Part shown: piece by piece, positions 1 through 6,277 of the stretch | Numbering within the stretch: the stretch's first letter is position 1 | Layout: the number at the start of each line of letters is the position of its first letter | Source of the DNA: Bacteroidales bacterium Bact_23 | Lineage (GTDB): Bacteria; Bacteroidota; Bacteroidia; Bacteroidales; Lentimicrobiaceae | Assembly (NCBI GenBank): GCA_001603685.1 | Contig: LUZO01000459.1 | Location: forward strand, 1 to 6,277 | DNA: 6,277 bases | Direction: 5' to 3' | Translations under genes and position numbers: made by a program | Notes under the pieces: model-generated | What the model was told of the DNA's origin: nothing | The model's database searches: none | What the model saw: the letters and a program-made list of their open reading frames with translations, nothing else

Positions 1-129
1 ATTAACTTCAGGCAAAGGCTTTATTCCTGCTGGCAGGGGCGGAAATGGAAGTGCGTTTGTGGTTTTGGTTATTACTATTTCCTGATTTTCAGATGGTTAA
101 ATCCAAAGGCGGAATACTGAAAAAAGCCT

Positions 130-138
130 TAATTTTGC
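130..138 (+). promoter_or_regulatory. Candidate -7 promoter element for argS
   Basis: The sequence TAATTTTGC fits the Bacteroidota housekeeping sigma -7 consensus TAnnTTTG and has the pyrimidine often seen after it. It ends 25 bases before the argS ATG, which predicts a leader of about 15 to 20 bases. I see no clear -33 (TTTG) element at the usual spacing, so the call rests on the -7 match and its position. A second, poorer match (TACACTTG, 152-159) lies only 4 bases before the ATG and is too close to serve. Confidence 0.5.
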
Positions 139-163
139 CCGGCTCAAACGATACACTTGTTTT

Positions 164-1942
164 ATGATCGAAAATATTCTGACCGAAAAAGCCGTTGCTG
201 CGGTTTCCGCCTTATTTAATACCGATATCGACCCTTCGCTGCTGGCCGTTCAGCGCACAGCTCCCGCTTTCCGCCATCAGGGCGATTATTCGCTGGTTGT
301 TTTTCCGCTTCTGAAGATTTCGCGCAAAGCTCCCGAAGCCACGGCGGCGCTGCTTGGCGACGAGATTATCCGCACCATGCCCGAGGCTGAAAGCTATGGT
401 GTGGTTAAGGGTTACCTCAATATCCGGATGAAGGCGCAGTACTGGATTGATTTTCTGGATGATAACTACCGAAAATCCGATTTTGGCATTCAGAATACCG
501 CTTCCGGAAATCCGGTGGTGATTGAGTTTTCGTCGCCCAACACCAACAAACCGCTGCATCTCGGTCATATCCGGAACAACCTGCTGGGGCATTCCGTTTC
601 GGAGTTGCTGAAAGCCAACGGGCGCAAGGTCTTTAGGGTAAATCTGGTAAACGACCGCGGCATCCACATCTGTAAATCGATGCTTGCCTGGAAACTGTTC
701 GGCAATGGTGAAACTCCGCAATCGTCGGGCAAAAAGGGCGATAAGCTGGTGGGCGATTACTATGTACTCTTCGATAAGCATTACAAAGCCGAAATTGCCC
801 GGCTGATGGAAAAAGGGCTAACGGAAGAGGAAGCCGCCAATGCATCGGAAATGATGCAGCAGGCCAGGGAACTGCTGGTAAAGTGGGAAAACCACGATCC
901 GGAGACCCTCAACCTGTGGAGTACCATGAACGGCTGGGTTTATGAGGGATTTGATGTTACCTACAAACAGCTTGGCATTGATTTCGACAAGATATACTAT
1001 GAATCCGACACCTATCTGCTTGGAAAGAAGGTAGTTGAAGAAGGGCTTCAGAAGGGCGTCTTTTTCAAAAAGGAGGATGGCTCGGTGTGGATTGACCTGA
1101 GCGGCGACGGGCTTGACGAAAAGCTGCTGCTCCGCAGCGACGGCACCTCCGTCTATATGACCCAGGATCTGGGCACCGCCCAGCTGAGGGCCGACGATTA
1201 CAAGCCTGAAAAACTGGTGTATGTGGTTGGAAACGAGCAGAATTACCATTTTGAGGTACTGAAACTGATTCTGCAGAAGCTTGGCCGCCCCTGGGCCGGC
1301 GGCATTTACCATCTCTCATACGGCATGGTGGAGTTGCCCGAAGGCAAGATGAAATCGCGCGAGGGAACTGTGGTGGATGCCGACGACCTGATGGACAGCA
1401 TGATTTCTACGGCGCGCGCCATGACCGAAGAGTTGGGAAAAATCGAAGACTTTGAAAGCCGGGAGGCAGAGGCGCTCTACCGTATGGTAGGACTTGGCGC
1501 CCTGAAATATTTCATCCTGAAGGTGGACCCGAAGAAAAACATGACCTTCAACCCCCGTGAGAGCATCGATTTCAACGGAAATACCGGCCCGTTTATCCAG
1601 TACACCCATGCCAGGATACAATCGGTATTGCGCAAGGCAGGGGGAGAGGTGCTATTTGGCGGAAATGCCGGCCTGCTTCAGAAAGAAGCCGATATCATCA
1701 TTCTGCTGAGTATGTTCCCCGCCGTGGTGAAACAGGCCGGCGACGAACTCAGCCCTTCGGTTATTGCAAATTATATGTACGAGGTGGCCAAAGAGTACAA
1801 CCAGTTTTACCATGAACTGACCATCCTGAAGGAAGAAAATCTGGAGAGCAAACAACTGCGCCTCGCCATATCGGCGCTTACCGCAGCGATTATCCGCAAC
1901 GGAATGAGCCTGCTGGGCATCGAAGTGCCGGAGAGAATGTAA
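164..1942 (+). CDS. argS: Arginyl-tRNA synthetase (ArgRS, class I)
   Basis: This cytoplasmic enzyme joins arginine to tRNA-Arg using ATP. At 592 residues it has the normal length for bacterial ArgRS. Visible parts, in order: the ArgRS-specific N-terminal domain (about residues 1-90); the catalytic Rossmann core opening with the SSPNTNKPLHLGH block, whose HLGH at 132-135 is the class I HIGH signature; VNDRG at 162-166; VVGNEQNYHF near 354-363; and a KMSKS-loop equivalent, KMKSREG, at 395-401. The C-terminal DALR-type anticodon-binding domain starts near 475 (GPFIQYTHARIQ), and the protein ends in the family-typical LGIEVPERM. The ATG at 164 gives the full N-terminal domain and lies just after a -7 promoter match. 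No Shine-Dalgarno is visible, as usual in this phylum. It is transcribed alone, converging on the adhesin gene across a terminator. KMKSR instead of KMSKS is not a defect, because this loop is often degenerate in ArgRS. Family identity is certain from the motifs. Confidence 0.97.
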   Translation: MIENILTEKAVAAVSALFNTDIDPSLLAVQRTAPAFRHQGDYSLVVFPLLKISRKAPEATAALLGDEIIRTMPEAESYGVVKGYLNIRMKAQYWIDFLDDNYRKSDFGIQNTASGNPVVIEFSSPNTNKPLHLGHIRNNLLGHSVSELLKANGRKVFRVNLVNDRGIHICKSMLAWKLFGNGETPQSSGKKGDKLVGDYYVLFDKHYKAEIARLMEKGLTEEEAANASEMMQQARELLVKWENHDPETLNLWSTMNGWVYEGFDVTYKQLGIDFDKIYYESDTYLLGKKVVEEGLQKGVFFKKEDGSVWIDLSGDGLDEKLLLRSDGTSVYMTQDLGTAQLRADDYKPEKLVYVVGNEQNYHFEVLKLILQKLGRPWAGGIYHLSYGMVELPEGKMKSREGTVVDADDLMDSMISTARAMTEELGKIEDFESREAEALYRMVGLGALKYFILKVDPKKNMTFNPRESIDFNGNTGPFIQYTHARIQSVLRKAGGEVLFGGNAGLLQKEADIIILLSMFPAVVKQAGDELSPSVIANYMYEVAKEYNQFYHELTILKEENLESKQLRLAISALTAAIIRNGMSLLGIEVPERM

Positions 1943-2000
1943 TACCGATTACCGGCATACGAATAAACCTGCTCCGGAGATATCTCCTTTGCCGGAAATA

Positions 2001-2033
2001 AAAAAAACTGCACCCGGAAGATGCAGTTTTTTT
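2001..2033. terminator. Bidirectional rho-independent terminator between argS and the adhesin gene
   Basis: A perfect 12-bp inverted repeat (AAAAAAACTGCA / TGCAGTTTTTTT) encloses a 9-base loop at 2013-2021. The core pairs are CTGCA/TGCAG, and the A7 and T7 arms give a U-tract on whichever strand is transcribed. It begins 58 bases after the argS stop and lies 19 bases beyond the stop of the - strand adhesin gene, so it can end both convergent transcripts. The GC part of the stem is short, so efficiency may be moderate. Confidence 0.85.
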
Positions 2034-2052
2034 ATGTTTCAGCAGCGGCTGT

Positions 2053-3750
2053 TTAGCGGATGCTCACTTTGCGCGTTACCAACCCCTTTTCGGTGGTGAT
2101 GTTCAGCAGATATAGCCCCTGAGCCATTCCGGTGGTGCTGAAGCTGAACTCCCTGTCGTTGACGGTGCTTTCGTAAACCACCTGTCCGGCGGTATTTACC
2201 AGTTTTACGGCTTCGATGCGGCTATCGCCCTGAATATTCAGAACTCCGTACGAAGGATTTGGATATACGCTGAACACCGGCAGTTCTTGTTTTCCGGCGT
2301 CAACGGTGAAGGTAATCTCCACATCATCAATCATAAAAACAAAGTTATCGCTCGAAACACACTGAATGGCGACATACACCTCCTTGCCAGTGTAATTGTC
2401 GAGGCTGTAGGAAACATAGGTCCAGTCGTCGGCCGGAGCGGTGAGCGGCCCGGCAATGGTGGTAAAGCTTGACGGCTCCATATCGGTTTCCGAAACCAAA
2501 ATTTTATATTTTTCGAGGCCATAGGCATCGGTGTACGATTTTACCCACAGGTTAAGCGCAGGATTGCTGCCCAGAAGTACTTTGGGCGATATCATCCAGT
2601 CGTTGTTGGATACCGGCGGTTCGGATGAGAAGCAGGCGCCGAAACGGGCTCCGCCGTGAGGAGCAAGGCCGGTCATCGGGGGAGTGGTGGCTGACTGGTT
2701 AAATGCAATAAACGCCATGGGCTCAAAATTATGGGGGAAGGTGATGTTACCATCAAAACCATAAGTTGCGCCACCATCACGATCCACCGCGGTCCAGTCG
2801 CCGAAGGTGATGCTGAAGTCCGGGAGGTCTTCAAAATCAAGTTTCAGATTATTTCCGCCACCAATTACGGCTACGGCAGTGTTTGAGTTCTCCGATTCGC
2901 CTTCATCATACAATGCCCTTGCGGTGTACTGATAGGTGCCGGGTTCCAGGCCGTTGTCATTATAGAAGAGCTCGGTTACAACGGTATTGTTGATTTTGGT
3001 TCCATCGCGGTAGATGTTATATCCCAGCAAACCGCGTGACGCCTGCCTTGTGGCGGAAACAGGAGCTACGGTGTTTACACTGCCGGTGCCGGTGCGTGCT
3101 GTTCTGGCAAGTACGGGAGCCACTTCAGGAGTGTAAGCAGACGGAATGGCGCTTAATTCGCGCACCACACCGTCGTAATACTGAACAACTGCACGAACCA
3201 GATAGGCCTCCGTCCATGGGGTCCAGTTTCCCTGATGATCGAAATCCCATGAACGGCCGTTGTTGTAATTCGCATCATATCCAACATAAGTATTGTCGTT
3301 GATAGATCCGAAACCGACCACAAAATCACCGGTTGTCGTAATATGATCGTCGGTGAGGTCAACTTCTATCCAGCCTTCCATATTGGCAGTTACAGGTTTG
3401 CTGATCAACAGCTCAGTTGTCGGAGCGCTGCTTCCCCACCTGTAAACTTCAGCATTGAAATTGCCCGACGACAAATCATAAACAATATAATATTTAAGGG
3501 TAAGAATCTGGCAGGGTGCCTGGGGCGACATATGGGTTGACAAGGCATAGCCCTGATATTTGTATGCGCCTGTTGCGTTGTCCTGATCGTAAATCAGTTC
3601 CTCGACATCACCGGTGGGGGCCCCGGGAGTATTCCAGGTAAGGTGAACATTGTTTGAGGATACCGTTGCCTTCAGACCGGTAGGGGGATCCAAAGCGGCA
3701 AAAGCTGCCAGGGTTAAAAATGACAGCATAAGCGTAAAGAGTCGTTTCAT
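2053..3750 (-). CDS. Secreted T9SS type A cargo protein with split FN3 and cleaved-adhesin (choice-of-anchor J) domains
   Basis: A 565-residue exported protein, probably surface-attached or released. Residues 1-18 form a signal peptide (MKR, hydrophobic core, AFA then A for signal peptidase I). The first two strands of a fibronectin type III fold follow (about 22-42, PPTGLKATV...VHLTW). Next comes a beta-rich insert (about 43-195) with GDFVVGFG, RSWDF and LVRAVV, resembling a beta-sandwich module common in secreted Bacteroidota proteins, and then an Ala/Pro/Thr-rich linker (about 200-238). The rest of the FN3 fold resumes at GLLGYNIYRDG (240-297). A cleaved-adhesin / choice-of-anchor J domain spans about 303-480 (LDFED, then WMISPKV, ending MIDDVEI). 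A T9SS type A sorting domain ends the protein (about 491-565: VYPNPSYGVLNI, GQVVY, GLYLLNI, final KVSIR). No catalytic domain is visible, so binding to a surface, glycan or protein is inferred only; the ligand is unknown. The ATG at 3750 directly begins the signal peptide. The gene lies alone downstream of the HAD gene with its own promoter candidates. Confidence 0.93.
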   Translation of the reverse strand: MKRLFTLMLSFLTLAAFAALDPPTGLKATVSSNNVHLTWNTPGAPTGDVEELIYDQDNATGAYKYQGYALSTHMSPQAPCQILTLKYYIVYDLSSGNFNAEVYRWGSSAPTTELLISKPVTANMEGWIEVDLTDDHITTTGDFVVGFGSINDNTYVGYDANYNNGRSWDFDHQGNWTPWTEAYLVRAVVQYYDGVVRELSAIPSAYTPEVAPVLARTARTGTGSVNTVAPVSATRQASRGLLGYNIYRDGTKINNTVVTELFYNDNGLEPGTYQYTARALYDEGESENSNTAVAVIGGGNNLKLDFEDLPDFSITFGDWTAVDRDGGATYGFDGNITFPHNFEPMAFIAFNQSATTPPMTGLAPHGGARFGACFSSEPPVSNNDWMISPKVLLGSNPALNLWVKSYTDAYGLEKYKILVSETDMEPSSFTTIAGPLTAPADDWTYVSYSLDNYTGKEVYVAIQCVSSDNFVFMIDDVEITFTVDAGKQELPVFSVYPNPSYGVLNIQGDSRIEAVKLVNTAGQVVYESTVNDREFSFSTTGMAQGLYLLNITTEKGLVTRKVSIR

Positions 3751-3832
3751 AATGAGTGGTTTATTGATTAAAAAGATGAGTGATTGTTTTTGATTTTATA
3801 CAAAAAAAGAGCCAAATGGCAGTTCTTTTCCG

Positions 3833-3841
3833 GCAAATTTA
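3833..3841 (-). promoter_or_regulatory. Candidate proximal -7 promoter element for the adhesin gene
   Basis: Read on the - strand this is TAAATTTGC, fitting the Bacteroidota TAnnTTTG consensus. It lies 82 bases before the ATG at 3750, giving a predicted AT-rich leader of roughly 75 bases, the longest in the window. A run of T about 20 bases upstream on the - strand (complement of 3862-3867) may stand in for the -33 TTTG, but it is a weak match. Confidence 0.45.
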
Positions 3842-3964
3842 GAATTTAATCGTAGTTCAGGAAAAAAGTAATCAAATTGTTTTTGCTACGGCAATGTTTT
3901 TTTGGTTTAGAACCGGATACCATTAAATATACCTGCTTTTTAATTTCATTGAATTTCCCGAATG

Positions 3965-3973
3965 GCAAAAATA
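3965..3973 (-). promoter_or_regulatory. Possible distal -7 element upstream of the adhesin gene
   Basis: Read on the - strand this is TATTTTTGC, also fitting TAnnTTTG. It lies just past the HAD stop codon and about 215 bases before the adhesin ATG. It could be a second promoter for the adhesin gene. The surrounding DNA is AT-rich and no -33 element is seen, so a chance match is quite possible. Confidence 0.22.
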
Positions 3974-3997
3974 GTATTACTTCGGAATGTCAGAATT

Positions 3998-4663
3998 TCA
4001 GTGTGTTTTCCGGTTATTGTGAAACACCTCGGTGAGATGCCGGGTAGAGTTTACAAACAGATCGGGATGCTCAGCCTGCAGTTCACTCTCGGAACCGTAG
4101 CCGTACAGTACGGCCGCCGATGAAATGCCGGCGAGTTTTGCTCCGCGGATGTCGTGATAACGGTCGCCGATCATGACTACCTCTTTTCCTGCAGCTAGGC
4201 CAAGCTTGCCGAGCGTATGGCTGATCAGTTCCGCCTTTTCGCTTCGCTCACCGTTAATATCGCTGCCTGAAGCCGTCTCGAAATAGCCTGATAGTTTTGC
4301 TTCTTCGATGATCTGTAAGGCGTAATATTCTGTTTTTGAAGTGACCAGGCTGAGTTTGAAGCCGTTTGTCCTGAGCTTTTCCAGCGCTTCGTAAATTCCC
4401 GGATAAACGGTGAACAGGTGCATTCCATCCTTGCCGTAGAAATCACGGTACACGGCCGTTGCCTTTTCCGCCTGTTGTTCGTTCATTCCGAACAGCGTTC
4501 TGAATGAGGTGCGCAGCGGCGGGCCGATGAAGGCATTAAGCTCTTCCTCCTTTTCAGGGGCGGGGAAGCCCATTCTCTCCAGAGTCTGGTAAACCGTTCT
4601 GAAAATTCCCGGTTTAGAGTCAATTAAAGTTCCGTCAAGGTCGAAAAACAGATGGGTAAACAT
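3998..4663 (-). CDS. HAD-superfamily hydrolase, phosphoglycolate phosphatase-like
   Basis: A 221-residue cytoplasmic phosphatase of HAD subfamily I. All four HAD motifs are present. Motif I is FDLDGT (7-12), where Asp8 is the expected nucleophile and Asp10 the acid/base. Motif II is LVTS (106-109, Thr108). Motif III is Lys143. Motif IV is IGDRYHD (165-171), with Asp167 and Asp171 as Mg2+ ligands. Between motifs I and II lies a helical C1 cap containing IGPPLRTSF (46-54), a hallmark of the Gph/PGP-like branch, and GYGSESEL (188-195) is also typical of that branch. Substrate cannot be read from sequence: 2-phosphoglycolate, a nucleoside monophosphate or another small phosphoester are all possible, so no gene symbol is given. 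The reading frame stays open 93 codons further upstream, but the ATG at 4663 is chosen because motif I then sits at residue 7 and a -7 promoter match lies just before it. The gene is divergent from cca and followed by the adhesin gene after 247 bases, without a clear terminator of its own. Confidence 0.93.
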   Translation of the reverse strand: MFTHLFFDLDGTLIDSKPGIFRTVYQTLERMGFPAPEKEEELNAFIGPPLRTSFRTLFGMNEQQAEKATAVYRDFYGKDGMHLFTVYPGIYEALEKLRTNGFKLSLVTSKTEYYALQIIEEAKLSGYFETASGSDINGERSEKAELISHTLGKLGLAAGKEVVMIGDRYHDIRGAKLAGISSAAVLYGYGSESELQAEHPDLFVNSTRHLTEVFHNNRKTH

Positions 4664-4693
4664 ATTTGTAAAGGGTGCTTTTTCTGATTTCCG

Positions 4694-4702
4694 GCAAAAG
4701 TA
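4694..4702 (-). promoter_or_regulatory. Candidate -7 promoter element for the HAD phosphatase gene
   Basis: Read on the - strand this is TACTTTTGC, fitting TAnnTTTG plus pyrimidine. It ends 30 bases before the ATG at 4663, a spacing close to that of argS and cca. It lies inside the longer open frame, so it argues against the upstream extension being translated. No convincing -33 element is seen. Confidence 0.5.
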
Positions 4703-4821
4703 GTCTAAATAATTAAGGTATGGGCCATCTTCCGGTTGCTGCTGCCTGTTTTCCGGTACTTCAATCATGTGTGTACAAGCTTTGCCTGCAACAGCATTAT
4801 GGGTTTTTCGGGATACTTTCG

Positions 4822-4830
4822 TAAATTTGC
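4822..4830 (+). promoter_or_regulatory. Candidate -7 promoter element for cca
   Basis: TAAATTTGC fits the TAnnTTTG consensus and ends 26 bases before the cca ATG. It is back to back with the HAD promoter candidate, with 119 bases between the two -7 elements. A clear -33 TTTG at the usual spacing is missing; the TTTG at 4781-4784 is too far upstream. Confidence 0.5.
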
Positions 4831-4856
4831 GCGCCAAATCTGTTAAAACACCCTGC

Positions 4857-6277
4857 ATGAACCTCTCTTCGCACCTCACCCATCCTGTATTTAAGGCAGT
4901 TGCCGCTGCCGCTTCCGAAATGGGGGTGCCGGTATATGTCATTGGAGGTTATGTAAGGGATATCCTGCTGAACCGGCCATCTAAAGATATTGATTTTGTG
5001 ACTGTTGGCGATGGCATTGGACTTGCCGGCAGGGTGGCGAAGTCGTTTAAGGGACATCATCCGGTGAGCGTTTTCAAGAACTTCGGTACCGCCATGTTTC
5101 ATCTGGATGAGATGCAGCTTGAGTTTGTTGGTGCCCGCAAAGAGTCGTACCATCCCGATTCGCGGAAGCCCGAAGTGCAGCCCGGCAGTCTGGAAGATGA
5201 TCAGAAACGGCGCGATTTTACCATCAATGCGCTGGCAATCAGTCTGAATCAGGATGATTACGGCGAGCTGACCGATCCTTTCAACGGATTTGAGGATCTG
5301 AAAAACGGAATTATCCGTACTCCGCTCGAACCGGGAATTACCTTTTCCGACGATCCTCTGCGTATGATGCGTGCCATCCGGTTTGCGTCGCAACTGAAGT
5401 TTAAGATTTATCCCGAAACCTTCAGGGCCATTCACGAAAACAGGGAGAGGATTTCCATCATTTCGGGCGAGCGGATCAGTGAGGAGCTGAACAAGATAAT
5501 CATGACCGACAAGCCTTCGGCCGGATTCCGTTTGCTGGACGAGTGCGGATTGCTTGAAATTTTCTTCCCGCAGATGGTGGCGCTCAAGGGTGCCGAAACG
5601 GTTGACGGCATCGGCCACAAGGATAATTTCTACCACACCCTTGAAGTCCTCGACCGCATTGTGCCGCATACCGACAACCTCTGGCTGCGCTGGGCGGTAA
5701 TCCTTCATGATATCGGGAAACCGGCCACCCGCCGTTTCACTCCGGAACACGGCTGGACCTTCCATGGCCACGATGCCGTGGGCGCACGGATGGTACCTCA
5801 GATCTTCAGAAAACTCAGGCTGCCGCTGAACGAGAAGATGAAGTATGTGCAGAAACTGGTGGCGCTGCATCTGAGGCCCATCAGCCTGACGGAAGAGGAA
5901 GTTACCGATTCGGCGGTGCGAAGGCTGCTTTTTGAGGCAGGCGACGATATTGATGATCTGATGACCCTTTGCGAAGCCGACATCACCTCGAAAAACAAGG
6001 AGAAGGTGCAGCGCTACCTGCGGAATTTTTCCATAGTAAGGGAAAAGCTGCGCGAAATAGAGGAGAAAGACCGGCTCAGAAACTGGCAGCCACCCATTTC
6101 GGGTGAAATTATCATGGACGCATTTGGGCTGAGTCCGGGAAGGGAAGTAGGCCTGATTAAGACCGCCATCAGGGAAGCAATCCTCGACGGAGCGCTGGAA
6201 AATGATTTCGGAAAAGCCTATTCGTTTATGATTGAGGAAGGTAAACGACTGGGATTGGAGCTTAAAAAAGATATTGG
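4857..6277 (+). CDS. cca: CCA tRNA nucleotidyltransferase with HD domain (3' end beyond window)
   Basis: This enzyme adds or repairs the 3'-terminal CCA of tRNAs from CTP and ATP without a nucleic acid template. It is a class II (bacterial-type) enzyme of the polymerase beta / poly(A) polymerase family. Visible motifs: GGYVRD (30-35) and the metal-binding DID (44-46), motif A; RRDFTINALA (118-127), motif B; DPFNGFEDLKNGIIR (140-154), motif C; DDPLR (165-169), matching motif D (EDxxR), which selects the incoming base; and RISEELNKI (206-214) in the motif E region. A C-terminal HD phosphohydrolase-type domain follows, with His260, LHDIGK (283-288, His284-Asp285), HGH (303-305) and a late Asp in LCEAD (371-375). 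The ATG at 4857 gives the proper N-terminus and follows a -7 promoter match; no Shine-Dalgarno is present. The frame is open for 473 codons to the window edge with no stop. From my recollection that related proteins are about 470-490 residues, only a short tail should be missing. A strict poly(A) polymerase is less likely given the HD domain and family resemblance. Confidence 0.95.
   Translation, partial: MNLSSHLTHPVFKAVAAAASEMGVPVYVIGGYVRDILLNRPSKDIDFVTVGDGIGLAGRVAKSFKGHHPVSVFKNFGTAMFHLDEMQLEFVGARKESYHPDSRKPEVQPGSLEDDQKRRDFTINALAISLNQDDYGELTDPFNGFEDLKNGIIRTPLEPGITFSDDPLRMMRAIRFASQLKFKIYPETFRAIHENRERISIISGERISEELNKIIMTDKPSAGFRLLDECGLLEIFFPQMVALKGAETVDGIGHKDNFYHTLEVLDRIVPHTDNLWLRWAVILHDIGKPATRRFTPEHGWTFHGHDAVGARMVPQIFRKLRLPLNEKMKYVQKLVALHLRPISLTEEEVTDSAVRRLLFEAGDDIDDLMTLCEADITSKNKEKVQRYLRNFSIVREKLREIEEKDRLRNWQPPISGEIIMDAFGLSPGREVGLIKTAIREAILDGALENDFGKAYSFMIEEGKRLGLELKKDI

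Noticed and set aside
45..167. A 40-codon + strand frame (MEVRLWFWLLLF...) whose TGA overlaps the argS ATG as ATGA, suggesting a leader peptide or small upstream gene.
   Set aside because: The likely argS -7 element (130-138) lies inside it, there is no promoter or recognisable product, and short open frames are common by chance. The other + strand frames are open from the left edge to 85 and to 120, so the tail of an upstream gene could also lie here, but nothing recognisable supports it.
212..1855. Several - strand open frames of 67 to 189 codons opposite argS.
   Set aside because: All lie within the verified argS coding region and have no family resemblance or promoters of their own.
3802..3820. 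GCCATTTGGC followed by a T7 run on the - strand in the adhesin gene leader, resembling an attenuator.
   Set aside because: The stem is only 3 bp if a 4-base loop is allowed, too weak for a terminator hairpin.
3881..3903. TTGC-TACG-GCAA followed by a T run on the + strand, resembling a terminator.
   Set aside because: The stem is only 4 bp and no + strand gene ends nearby.
4730..4757. Direct repeat TTCCGGT at 4730-4736 and 4751-4757, exactly 21 bases apart, in the divergent HAD/cca gap; a possible operator pair.
   Set aside because: A 7-base repeat is expected about once by chance in a region this size, and it does not overlap either -7 element.
4797..5870. A 357-codon open frame on the - strand opposite cca.
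   Set aside because: It is antisense to a clear CCA-adding enzyme whose motifs all lie in the + frame. The translation has no recognisable domain and reads like a codon-bias shadow.
164..6277. argS and cca as members of one tRNA-function operon or system with the intervening genes.
   Set aside because: They are separated by two - strand genes, and each has its own promoter match. Shared tRNA function alone does not indicate a linked system.

Overview
The window looks like chromosomal DNA from a member of the Bacteroidota. The evidence is a secreted protein with a C-terminal type IX secretion (T9SS) sorting domain, starts without a Shine-Dalgarno sequence, and a sequence fitting the Bacteroidota -7 promoter consensus (TAnnTTTG) ahead of every gene. 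Base composition is moderate and even, with AT-rich gaps, and nothing suggests recent transfer. The species cannot be named from this sequence.

Layout from left to right: a 163-base leader without a convincing gene, ending in a promoter; argS (arginyl-tRNA synthetase, + strand); a 110-base convergent gap holding a bidirectional terminator; a 565-residue T9SS-exported adhesin-like protein (- strand); a 247-base AT-rich gap with one or two promoter candidates for that gene; a 221-residue HAD-family phosphatase (- strand); a 193-base divergent gap with back-to-back promoters; and a tRNA nucleotidyltransferase (CCA-adding enzyme, + strand) that runs off the right edge after 473 codons. No gene-free stretch exceeds 300 bases. 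I saw no RNA genes, mobile elements, CRISPR arrays or long repeats.

The genes appear to be four separate transcription units rather than an operon. argS and cca both serve tRNA function (charging with arginine, and building or repairing the 3' CCA end). The HAD phosphatase is probably a small-molecule housekeeping enzyme. The exported protein is an isolated T9SS cargo with no linked partner. I found no sign of an undescribed multi-gene system. The most useful observations are the matching -7 elements that support the chosen starts, the corrected start of the HAD gene, and the split fibronectin-III architecture of the exported protein.
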